From Natronobacterium texcoconense (GTDB lineage: Archaea; Halobacteriota; Halobacteria; Halobacteriales; Natrialbaceae), in the NCBI RefSeq assembly GCF_900104065.1, contig NZ_FNLC01000002.1, forward strand, positions 664,995 to 728,994: DNA of 64,000 bases, written 5' to 3'. How positions within the stretch are numbered: position 1 is the stretch's first letter; the number at the start of each line of letters is the position of its first letter. Below the pieces are notes generated by a model that saw only the letters and a list, made by a program, of their open reading frames with translations, searched no databases and had not been told where the DNA came from. The position numbers and the translations under genes were made by a program. Of this stretch, positions 42,475-50,643 are shown one piece after another.

Positions 42475-44817
42475 ATGGTCGCAGACGTCGCCAGACTCGC
42501 CGAGTCGCTGTTCGCGGAAGCAGGAGAGACGAACGAGCGACGGCTTCTGGTACTCGCAGGCGACCGGGAACGGGGATACGACGCCCTCGAGGACGTTCTC
42601 GAGACGCTCCCGGTCCCGATTACGCGAACGACACTCGTCGGCCCAGATAACCGACTGCGCTGTGAACAACTCTCCCAGCCCCACGCGAGCGAACTCCTCG
42701 GGACGACCCGGGATGTCGTGGTACTGGACGCCCACGACGGGCTCCGACCGAACGCGCTGGGGAAAGTCGCCGGTGCGGTCGACGGCGGCGGCCTGCTCGT
42801 TCTTCTGACGCCACCACTCGAGGAGTGGCCCGACCGCCGCGGCGCGTTCGACGAGTCACTCGCCGTTCCGCCGTTCGAACTCGAGGACGTCACCGGCCGA
42901 TTCCGGCAGCGACTCGTCGACACCCTCCGGGAACATCGAGGCGTTGCGATCGTCGACTTCGAAGACGACCGTGTCGAGGACGACGGACTGATCGAGCCGG
43001 CACCACGCCTGGAAGCGGCGAAACCGGATCTCGAGCCCCCAACCGATCACCGGTTTCCCGCCGCCGCCTACCAATCCTGTCTCACGACGGACCAGGTCGA
43101 GGCCGTCGACGCGTTCGAGTCGCTCCTGTCGGCCGAAGCCGACGACGACCAGCGCCGTGCTGTCGTCCTCGAGGCCGACCGCGGACGCGGGAAATCGAGC
43201 GCCGCAGGCCTCGCCGCCGGCGCGTTCGCCGCTGACGGCGAGGACGTCCTCGTGACCGCACCCGACGCCCGGAACGCACGCGAAGTACTCGAGCGCGCCG
43301 GCGAACTCTGCGAGACGCTCGAGACGGCTGAGACAGCCGATTCGCGGCGCATCGAGACCGGCGCTGGCGGACGGGTCCGGTTTCTCGAGCCTACAGAGGC
43401 GCTCGAGCACCTCGAGTCGGCCGACGTCGTAATCGTCGACGAGGCCGCCGCCCTCCCGGTCGCTCGCCTCGAGTCGTTCCTGGCGGCCGACGCGGTCGCC
43501 TTCGCGACGACGATCCACGGCTACGAGGGCGCAGGGAGGGGTTTCTCCGTCCGGTTCAGGGACCGACTCGACGAGAGCGACCACGAAGTGACCGAACGGA
43601 CGCTCGTCGAACCGATCCGGTACGCCGCGGGCGATCCTGTCGAGGTGTGGGCCTTCCGCGCGCTGTTGCTCGACGCTCGGCCGCCCGTCGAACCGCTGGT
43701 CGCCGACGCCGACCCCGAGACGGTCGAGTACCGGCGACTCGATCCTGACGACCTCCTCGACGACGAACGACTGCTTCGAGAGGCTTTCGGCCTGCTGGTA
43801 CTCGCTCATTACCGGACCGAACCCAACGACCTGGCACGCCTGCTGGACGCGCCCAACCTGGAGGCTCGCGCACTGCTTGCGGACGGCCACGTCGTCAGCG
43901 TTGCCCTGCTTGCCCGCGAAGGGAATCTCTCGGCGGCGACACGGGCCGAGATGTACGAGGGCGGTCGCGTTCGGGGCAACATGCTTCCGGACGTGCTCAC
44001 GAGCCAGCTACGTGACGAAGCGGCCGGCGAGCCGTCCGGAATCCGCATCGTCCGCATCGCGACCCACCACGCGGCTCGGTCCCGTGGACTCGGGTCGCGG
44101 CTGCTCGAGTGCGTCCGGGAAGAGTATACGAGCGAGACGCCGTGTGTCTCGAACGGCGAACGGGACCCACGGTCCCGTGAGCAAGTGGACTGGCTTGGCA
44201 CTGGCTTCGGAGCGACGCCCGGCCTGCTCGAGTTCTGGCGGCAGAACGGCTACCGGACGGTCCACGTCTCGACGACGCGCAACGACGCCAGCGGCGAGTA
44301 CTCCACGCTGCTTCTCGCCCCGGTGAGCGACGCCGGAAAAGAACTTCACGAGCGCCACGCCGACTGGTTCGCTCGCCGGTTTCCCGCGCTGTGTACCGAC
44401 ACACTCACCGACCTCGAGCCCGACGTAGCCCGGGCAGCGTTGCGGGCCGTCGATCCCGACGCCGCACCGCCGCTCGACCTTCGCGACCACGACTGGCACG
44501 TCGTCGCCGGTGCCGCCTACGGCCCAGGCTTGTTCGACGTCGATCCGGGCCCGTTCCGTCGACTCGCAGTACGGTACTTCGTCGAGAATCCCACGGACGT
44601 CGAACTGTCGACGCGTGCCGAGCGACTGCTCGTTCTGCGAGTCCTGCAGGGCCGGGACTGGTCGACCGTCGCGGATCGCCTCGAGTATCCCTCGAGCGGT
44701 CAGTGTATGCGAGCGCTCGGCGAGGCGTTCCAGCCGCTGGTCGACCGCTACGGCGTCGAAGAGGGAGTGGGCGCAGCACTCGAGGTGCGAGAGCGGTTTC
44801 TCGAGAAGGAAGCGTAA
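42475..44817 (+). CDS. tmcA: tRNA(Met) cytidine N4-acetyltransferase TmcA
   Basis: A 780-aa enzyme that uses ATP and acetyl-CoA to acetylate cytidine in RNA. Order: an N-terminal DUF1726-like domain, a helicase-like RecA domain with Walker A EADRGRGKSSAAG and Walker B VVIVDEAAALPVARLESF, a GNAT acetyltransferase domain (IRIVRIATHHAARSRGLGSR), and a C-terminal tRNA-binding domain (DRLEYPSSGQCMRALGEAF). Length is normal for archaea, where the enzyme also modifies rRNA at many sites. Confidence 0.93.
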   Translation: MVADVARLAESLFAEAGETNERRLLVLAGDRERGYDALEDVLETLPVPITRTTLVGPDNRLRCEQLSQPHASELLGTTRDVVVLDAHDGLRPNALGKVAGAVDGGGLLVLLTPPLEEWPDRRGAFDESLAVPPFELEDVTGRFRQRLVDTLREHRGVAIVDFEDDRVEDDGLIEPAPRLEAAKPDLEPPTDHRFPAAAYQSCLTTDQVEAVDAFESLLSAEADDDQRRAVVLEADRGRGKSSAAGLAAGAFAADGEDVLVTAPDARNAREVLERAGELCETLETAETADSRRIETGAGGRVRFLEPTEALEHLESADVVIVDEAAALPVARLESFLAADAVAFATTIHGYEGAGRGFSVRFRDRLDESDHEVTERTLVEPIRYAAGDPVEVWAFRALLLDARPPVEPLVADADPETVEYRRLDPDDLLDDERLLREAFGLLVLAHYRTEPNDLARLLDAPNLEARALLADGHVVSVALLAREGNLSAATRAEMYEGGRVRGNMLPDVLTSQLRDEAAGEPSGIRIVRIATHHAARSRGLGSRLLECVREEYTSETPCVSNGERDPRSREQVDWLGTGFGATPGLLEFWRQNGYRTVHVSTTRNDASGEYSTLLLAPVSDAGKELHERHADWFARRFPALCTDTLTDLEPDVARAALRAVDPDAAPPLDLRDHDWHVVAGAAYGPGLFDVDPGPFRRLAVRYFVENPTDVELSTRAERLLVLRVLQGRDWSTVADRLEYPSSGQCMRALGEAFQPLVDRYGVEEGVGAALEVRERFLEKEA

Positions 44818-44834
44818 CGACGTGATATGGCCTC

Positions 44835-45641
44835 TCAGTCGATCCCGTCGACCCACTGGGGTTCCTCGACGGTCGTCGAGCCGACGTCCGAAAGCGACCA
44901 TTCGACGACGTGGTTGTACGGGGCGTCGACACCGTTCTGGTCATCGTCTCCCTCGTAGTGTTCGATTTGCTCGAATTCGCGACAGAGTCCGTCCTCGTCG
45001 ACGAGAAACCGATTTCTGGCGTACGTCGCTTCGCCATCGTCGGGTGACGAGTCGGCATGTGGTGGCCTGGACGCGTCCGGCATGCTCTCGGTCCAGTGTG
45101 TAAAGAGGTAGTGTGTCCCTCCAGGACGCAGTTCGGTGCCGACGAACCGGGCAGCGCCGTCCAGCCAGTGCAGGTGGGTGTTGCCGGTCAGGTACGTCCG
45201 ACTCGTTCCACCCCTGCGCCCGACGCGTTCCCCCGACCACTCGCCGTCCTCTCGAATCGCCACGTAGTGACTCGAGTCGTCGAGGTACTCCTCGCGAACC
45301 AAGCCGTCGGTCCCGCCGTCGCTCGTGACGCGGTGGAAGAACACGTCGCCGTCGGTCCGTGCCTCGGTGAATGCCGTCGCGCTACCGTCGTCCGCACCGA
45401 GCGGCGACCCAGTTATCGTCCCTCGTCTCGTCGCCGATTGACTGACGACCGCGTCGTGGTGGGCGTCGGCCAGTTCGAGTACCGACTCGAGGCGGCCGTT
45501 TTCGATCCCGGGAATGTCGACGCCCTCGAGCGGCCGGTCTGTCTCGGACTCTTCGGCCGAGTCGTCGCTACAGCCCGCGAGAACGGTAGCGAATCCGGTG
45601 GCGAGCGCCGACAGAGCCCGTCTTCGCGACAGTTGCGCCAT
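44835..45641 (-). CDS. Tat lipoprotein, function unknown
   Basis: A 268-aa protein from ATG 45641 (MAQLSRRRALSALATGFATV). The twin Arg and lipobox VLAGC mark a haloarchaeal lipoprotein. The mature part is a beta-rich single domain (TYLTGNTHLHWLDGAARFVG, YLFTHWTESMPDA) of unknown family. It is read in the same direction as the SDR gene upstream. Confidence 0.7.
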   Translation of the reverse strand: MAQLSRRRALSALATGFATVLAGCSDDSAEESETDRPLEGVDIPGIENGRLESVLELADAHHDAVVSQSATRRGTITGSPLGADDGSATAFTEARTDGDVFFHRVTSDGGTDGLVREEYLDDSSHYVAIREDGEWSGERVGRRGGTSRTYLTGNTHLHWLDGAARFVGTELRPGGTHYLFTHWTESMPDASRPPHADSSPDDGEATYARNRFLVDEDGLCREFEQIEHYEGDDDQNGVDAPYNHVVEWSLSDVGSTTVEEPQWVDGID

Positions 45642-45669
45642 ACGAATACTCTCAGTCATCTCACTTCAC

Positions 45670-46407
45670 TCACGACAATACTCGTCGAAGAATCGCGTTC
45701 GGAATCAGCGACAGCGCCCACGCGACGAGTCGCCAGCGCCGCGTGACGTAGGCGTGGTTCTTCTCCTTGCGAATCGCCCGCGCGATCTGTTTGGCCGCCG
45801 TTTCGGGCGAACACTGCCAGAAGGAGCCGTAGGACATCTCGGTGTCGACGAATCCGGGTTCGATCGTCGTAATCGTCACGTTCGCGTCGTTGCCGGCCTG
45901 ACGGGTTCGGAGCCCCTCGAGATACCGCGAGACGAACGCTTTCGATGCGTTGTATGCCTGAGTGCCGCCGTTACCGAAGTGGCCCGCGACCGAGGAGATA
46001 CCGACCAGGTGGCCGTCTGTCTCGCTTGCGTGGTCCGGATTCGCCTCGAAGTACGAGAGCGCCGCTGTCGCGATCGCGGTGAAGCCACGGACGTTGACGT
46101 CGATGGTCTGTCGTTCGCTCGCCCACTCGAGGTCGTAGTTCACGTCGGCGACGCCGGCGCTGAGGACTACGAGGTCGACCGACGGCATCGCCTCGGCGAG
46201 CTCGAAAAATCCCTCGCGAGCGTCTTCAGTGTCGGTGACGTCTATCGTCGCGACGTACGACTGCGTCGGGAGTTGTTCCCCGATCCGTCGGAGTCGGTCT
46301 GTACTCCGGGCTGCCAACCCGACGACGTAGCCGTCGGCCGCGAGTTTTCGCGCTAGCGCCTCGCCGATGCCGGACGACGCGCCGACGATGATAACTCCCT
46401 GCGTCAT
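45670..46407 (-). CDS. Short-chain dehydrogenase/reductase (SDR)
   Basis: A 245-aa classical SDR: cofactor motif VGASSGIGEALARKL, NAG-like VVLSAGVADV, catalytic Ser in GISSVAGHFG and YNASK at about 156-160. The RS pair in LAARSTDRLRR suggests NADP(H). The C-terminal hydrophobic stretch (RLVAWALSLIPNAILRRVLS) could touch the membrane. Substrate unknown. Confidence 0.88.
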   Translation of the reverse strand: MTQGVIIVGASSGIGEALARKLAADGYVVGLAARSTDRLRRIGEQLPTQSYVATIDVTDTEDAREGFFELAEAMPSVDLVVLSAGVADVNYDLEWASERQTIDVNVRGFTAIATAALSYFEANPDHASETDGHLVGISSVAGHFGNGGTQAYNASKAFVSRYLEGLRTRQAGNDANVTITTIEPGFVDTEMSYGSFWQCSPETAAKQIARAIRKEKNHAYVTRRWRLVAWALSLIPNAILRRVLS

Positions 46408-46568
46408 AGATTCACGTTTTCCGACGAGAACATAACAGTGCTGGTCGTCGGCGACGGACGTGGCGTGGCGACGTTTCGTTTCCTACACCGGTCGGCTGAC
46501 TGATTTTCATCGTTGCAGAACAGATTGCGAAACCAACATTTATACGGATTCCTCGAGAGGAAACGTGC

Positions 46569-47243
46569 ATGTCCCTGCCCTCCCACCGTCGATTCATCCT
46601 CGGTTGCTTCGTCGTCCTGCTAGCGGCCCTGCTCGCGTTCACCGTCGTCGGCGTCGCCGGGACGCCGTCGCTTTCCGCGACGGAGTTCGATCCCGATACC
46701 GATCACGAGGAACTCGCGAGCGCCCCGAGTATCCACAATGCGGAGATCGGTAGCCCGCCCGGATCCGAGGTCCGCGACGCGTTCGAGGTCGCGGCAACCG
46801 ATGGACGCTACGAGGGAACGATCGAAAACGCCTCCTCGGGGTACTCGTTCATCAGGGACGACCGCTACGATTTCGTACTCTTCGACGGGTCGTTCTACGA
46901 GTTCGAGGCCGACGTCGACGGGGAATCGGTCGTCATCGAAACCGACGAACGCACCGCCAGATCCGTCGCGGACGAACTCGCAGTCAGTTTCGAGAATGCC
47001 GCCGAACCCACGCAGGAGGCAATCGAGACCGGCGACCCCGTCGAGTACCCAGGTGGTGACGGAAGAACCCCGATCGTCGTCGACAACGATACGTACTACG
47101 CGGTGACGCTCGGTCCGCCGAAACACGGATCGGGTACGACGCTTGGGTGGGTATTGCTTCCGTTCGGCGTCGCGCTGGCCGCCGGAGTCGGCGTTCTCGC
47201 AGTCGGTGGCCTCTGGCTCCGCCGACGGCGGCACGCGACCTGA
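46569..47243 (+). CDS. Two-helix membrane protein with exported domain
   Basis: A 224-aa protein with an N-terminal hydrophobic helix (FILGCFVVLLAALLAFTVVG), an outer domain (DDRYDFVLFDGSFYEFEADV, DNDTYYAVTLGPPKH) and a C-terminal helix (GWVLLPFGVALAAGVGVLAV) ending in basic RRRRHAT. CATTTATACG at about 46529-46538 could be its TATA box. Family not recognised. Confidence 0.65.
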   Translation: MSLPSHRRFILGCFVVLLAALLAFTVVGVAGTPSLSATEFDPDTDHEELASAPSIHNAEIGSPPGSEVRDAFEVAATDGRYEGTIENASSGYSFIRDDRYDFVLFDGSFYEFEADVDGESVVIETDERTARSVADELAVSFENAAEPTQEAIETGDPVEYPGGDGRTPIVVDNDTYYAVTLGPPKHGSGTTLGWVLLPFGVALAAGVGVLAVGGLWLRRRRHAT

Positions 47244-47332
47244 TCGGAATCAGGCCGAGTCGATCATCACCCCACGACGTCGAACGTGAGAGAACAACAG
47301 GCCTTTGATCCGACACGTCGTCCGAATCGAGT

Positions 47333-47818
47333 ATGGTCGAGGTCGTCGCAATTCTCGCAGTCGCGTTGCTCGTCGCCGGCATCGCCGGGACGCTGATCCC
47401 GCTCGTCCCCGGCGGGTTGCTCTCGCTGGCGGGCCTCTACCTCTACTGGTGGGACTCCGGGTTCGCCGAACCGGGATCGGTCGCCCTCGTCGTTCTCACG
47501 ACGCTCGGAGTGTTGACGCTGCTCGCCGAGTTCTTCGGCGGATCGATCGCCGCGAAAGCCGGCGGCGCTTCCTGGACGACGACCGGCGCAGCGATGGTCG
47601 TGGGTATCGTCCTCATGATCGTCACCGGCCCGTTCGGTCTGCTGATCGGCCTCTTCGGGACCGTCTTCGTCCTCGAGTACGTCCAGAACGGTGACGTCGA
47701 CGGCAGCGCACGATCGGCCGTCTACGCGACCGTGGGAATCCTCGCTTCGACGGCCGTCCAGTTCCTGTTGACGGCGTCGATCCTGCTCGGCTTTCTCATC
47801 TCGGTGTTCCTGTTTTGA
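47333..47818 (+). CDS. DUF456 family membrane protein
   Basis: A 161-aa protein of four hydrophobic helices with the DUF456 pattern: AGTLIPLVPGGLLSLAGLYL, GGSIAAKAGGASWTTTGAAM, and GPFGLLIGLFGTVFVLEYVQ. Function of the family is unknown. Confidence 0.85.
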   Translation: MVEVVAILAVALLVAGIAGTLIPLVPGGLLSLAGLYLYWWDSGFAEPGSVALVVLTTLGVLTLLAEFFGGSIAAKAGGASWTTTGAAMVVGIVLMIVTGPFGLLIGLFGTVFVLEYVQNGDVDGSARSAVYATVGILASTAVQFLLTASILLGFLISVFLF

Positions 47819-47872
47819 TCGTCGATGCGGGCCGTGGAAAACACTGTTACTGTGGACGACGTTCACACACTC

Positions 47873-48037
47873 ATGGACTGCACGGAACCCGACTGCGACC
47901 GTCCTGCGGCCGTCGAGTTGCACGTCCCATGGGCCGACAACCGACTCGTCTGTGCCGCTCACGCCCGCGTTCTCGGGCGACAGGACGGAATCGTCGCCGA
48001 TCCATTACCGGATCGGGGCGACGACCTGCTCGAGTAG
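47873..48037 (+). CDS. 54-aa zinc-knuckle protein
   Basis: ATG 47873 (MDCTEPDCDRPAAVELHVPW, then ADNRLVCAAHARVLGRQDGI). The Cys-x4-Cys ... CxxH arrangement suggests one zinc site. An in-frame start at 47825 is possible but adds no motif. Function unknown. Confidence 0.6.
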   Translation: MDCTEPDCDRPAAVELHVPWADNRLVCAAHARVLGRQDGIVADPLPDRGDDLLE

Positions 48038-48261
48038 TCGCCCCGACCCGACGGTCGGATCGCGATCTCGAGCAGTAGACGCCCTTCGACGACGGACTTC
48101 GGGGTATCACTTTCGAGTTCGAGGCAGGGTCCGTGACCGTTTCCGGAAGTGAATAGTCGAGTGATAGATCGAGGTTCCGCGGCGGACAGTGCGCACGCAA
48201 CCGCATAGAGCCTTCAATTGCCTGGTTCTCGTTTACTAGCCTCCAGCAATTAGTTCCTTCC

Positions 48262-48762
48262 ATGCGGGAAACTAATACGACCCGGCGCAAAGTCATCAAA
48301 CTAGCAGGTGCTGCAGGTGCCGCGGCCCTGGTCGCAGGGTGTGCAGACGAGGGGAACGGCGAAGAAGAGCCGGCTGACGACGAAGAAGAGCCGGCTGACG
48401 ACGAGGAGGAAGAGAACGGTAACGGCGAGGCGATCGAGCCCGGTACCGACATCGAGTTCGACGCCCAGACGCCGGGGTGGGAAGGCATCGCACCGTCGGA
48501 GATCGAAGGGGAAGAGAATCCGACGCTCACCCTGGAGGAAGGCGAGGACTACACGATCGGCTGGCCCGAGGAGAGTGACGGCGCCCAGCACAACATCGAG
48601 ATCTGGGACGAGGACGGCGAGGTCGTCGACGACCTCGAGACCGAAGTGACCGAAGAGCCAAGCGAGGATCAGGTCCTCGAGTTCACGGCAAGCGAGGAGA
48701 TGGCCCAGTACGTCTGTGAGCCACACGAGACCACGATGATCGGTGACCTCGAGATCGTCTGA
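48262..48762 (+). CDS. Halocyanin-like blue copper lipoprotein
   Basis: A 166-aa exported cupredoxin. Signal with twin Arg (TTRRKVIKLAGAAGAAALVAGC) and lipobox cysteine, an acidic linker with a duplicated seven-residue unit, then the copper domain. The ligand His is in GAQHNIEIWD, and Cys, His and Met are in YVCEPHETTMIGDL. Probably carries electrons on the outer face of the membrane. Confidence 0.85.
   Translation: MRETNTTRRKVIKLAGAAGAAALVAGCADEGNGEEEPADDEEEPADDEEEENGNGEAIEPGTDIEFDAQTPGWEGIAPSEIEGEENPTLTLEEGEDYTIGWPEESDGAQHNIEIWDEDGEVVDDLETEVTEEPSEDQVLEFTASEEMAQYVCEPHETTMIGDLEIV
48361..48402. repeat. Perfect 21-bp tandem duplication in the halocyanin linker
   Basis: GAAGAAGAGCCGGCTGACGA plus C occurs twice in a row (48361-48381 and 48382-48402), encoding two EEEPADD units. 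Exact identity suggests recent slippage that keeps frame. Confidence 0.85.
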
Positions 48763-48866
48763 TCGAGACGAAGAAAACGGAGACGGCGAATAGACGAGTT
48801 CTCGACGACGCCCGGGCGACCGACGTTGCGATGCGGTCGGCCCAGGGAATCGACGATCCTACGCGA

Positions 48867-50585
48867 TCAGTCGTGCGTGTAGTAGACGACCGTCTCGTCG
48901 TCATCGTGGCGGTCGATGCGGGCGAAGCCGACGCGCTCGAACTGCACCATTTCGTCGGCCTCGAGTTCGGCGACGCCGGGTTCGGCCTGCCCAGACACGT
49001 CGCCGTCCATCGTTCGCATTCGGACGGGGACGCTCTCCCCGGCGGGCACCCAGTGGACGACGTCGACGTCGCCCTCGCGGACCACTTCGATGTCCTCGCC
49101 GGTGTACTGGAGCGTGTCGCGAGTGTACTGGAAACAGCCCAGTCCCTTCAGCCAGACGCGGTCCTCCCGGCCGGGAACGTCGTCGGTTTCGAGCAAGACG
49201 GCGTCACTGACGGGGATTTCGCGGACGCCGCGGTCCTCGTGGTCGGGGTGAATCGGCGGGTTCGCTTCTTCGGGCGGGCTGCCGCCGAGCGGAAGCTGGG
49301 TGCCGTCCCGGACCAAAAAGCGGCGGTCGGTCTCGTCGTCGATCAGGTCGCGGTTGTTGGCGTAGATCGAACTCATCGCGAGGTCGACGTCGCTGGTCGA
49401 GGTACCGAGTTCGACCATGGCGTCGACGATGGCTTCGCCGCGGATTCCGCGGCGGCGGAGACTCTGGAGCGTGGGCGCACGCGGATCGTCCCAGCCGTCG
49501 AGTTCACCCTCCTCGATCAGTTCCGAAATCGTCGACGTGCTCATCTTCACGTCGTAGGCGTCGATCTGGACGTGGCCCCAGTGGACGACCTCCGGATACT
49601 CCCAGTCGAAGTAGTCGTAGACGAACTGCTGGCGTTTCGCGGAGTCCTGTAGGTCGATCCCGCGGATGATGTGGGTGACGCCGGTGAGCTGGTCGTCGAT
49701 CCCCGACTGGAAGTCGAGCATCGGCCAGCAGCGGTAGTCGCTGGCCTCTTCGCGTGGGTGTGGCGTGTCGATCATCCGGAAGCCGACCCAGTCACGCAGC
49801 GCGGGGTTCTTGTGCTCGATGTCGGTCTTCACGCGAAGGACCATCTCGCCGCTTTCGTACTCGCCGTCGACCATCGCCTCGAACTCCTCCTCGACGGTCT
49901 CTTTGTCCTTGTCCCGGTGTGGACAGGCCTCGCCCGAGTTCTTCAGGTCGGAGAACTCCTCGCCCGAACAGGAACAGGTGTAAGCGCCGCCGAGTTCGAT
50001 CAGTTCGCGAGCGTGATCGTAGTAGGTCTCGAGGCGGTCACTCGCCCGGTAGACCGCGTCGGGTTCGAAGCCGAGGTACTCCAGATCCTCGAGGATAGCG
50101 TCGTAGGCCTCGAGGTCGGGGCGTTTGGTCTCGGGGTCAGTGTCGTCGAACCGGACGCAGAACCAGCCGTCGTAGCGCTCCTTGTAGGTGCCGATGACGG
50201 CGGGCATCCGGGCGTGGCCGACGTGCCACGGGCCGTTCGGGTTCGGCGCACAGCGCATCCGGACCTCGTCGTACTCCTCTGCGTTTGGAAGGTCCGGAAG
50301 CGGATGGTCGTCACCTTCATCTTCGGCCTCGATCTCCTCGAGTTCCTCGGGCGCGAGTTCCTCGAGGCGTTCGCGTTTCTCCGCGTACTCGAGGTCGTTG
50401 ACCCGGCCGACGATACCGCCGATGACGCCCGGAATTTCGTCGCCGTGTGGACGGAAGTCGGGGTTGTCGCCCATCAGCGGCCCCATGATCGCACCGACGT
50501 CGGCGTCGCTTTCGTGTTTCACTGCGTTCAGCAGGGCGTGTTTCTCCGCCTCGCGCTCGACGCGCTCGCGTAGATCGTCGTCCAT
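48867..50585 (-). CDS. gltX: Glutamyl-tRNA synthetase, archaeal type
   Basis: A 572-aa class I synthetase charging tRNA-Glu (and, non-discriminating, probably tRNA-Gln). HIGH motif as PNPNGPWHVGHAR, KMSKS-like DVKMSTSTI, and the archaeal/eukaryotic C-terminal beta-barrel. The N-terminal helical extension (LRERVEREAEKHALLNAVKH) is usual in archaea. Confidence 0.94.
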   Translation of the reverse strand: MDDDLRERVEREAEKHALLNAVKHESDADVGAIMGPLMGDNPDFRPHGDEIPGVIGGIVGRVNDLEYAEKRERLEELAPEELEEIEAEDEGDDHPLPDLPNAEEYDEVRMRCAPNPNGPWHVGHARMPAVIGTYKERYDGWFCVRFDDTDPETKRPDLEAYDAILEDLEYLGFEPDAVYRASDRLETYYDHARELIELGGAYTCSCSGEEFSDLKNSGEACPHRDKDKETVEEEFEAMVDGEYESGEMVLRVKTDIEHKNPALRDWVGFRMIDTPHPREEASDYRCWPMLDFQSGIDDQLTGVTHIIRGIDLQDSAKRQQFVYDYFDWEYPEVVHWGHVQIDAYDVKMSTSTISELIEEGELDGWDDPRAPTLQSLRRRGIRGEAIVDAMVELGTSTSDVDLAMSSIYANNRDLIDDETDRRFLVRDGTQLPLGGSPPEEANPPIHPDHEDRGVREIPVSDAVLLETDDVPGREDRVWLKGLGCFQYTRDTLQYTGEDIEVVREGDVDVVHWVPAGESVPVRMRTMDGDVSGQAEPGVAELEADEMVQFERVGFARIDRHDDDETVVYYTHD

Positions 50586-50643
50586 TACCGTGGGGTATTC
50601 GCCGGGCTCTCAAAACCGCAGCGGTGTCGGACGGACGGGAGCG

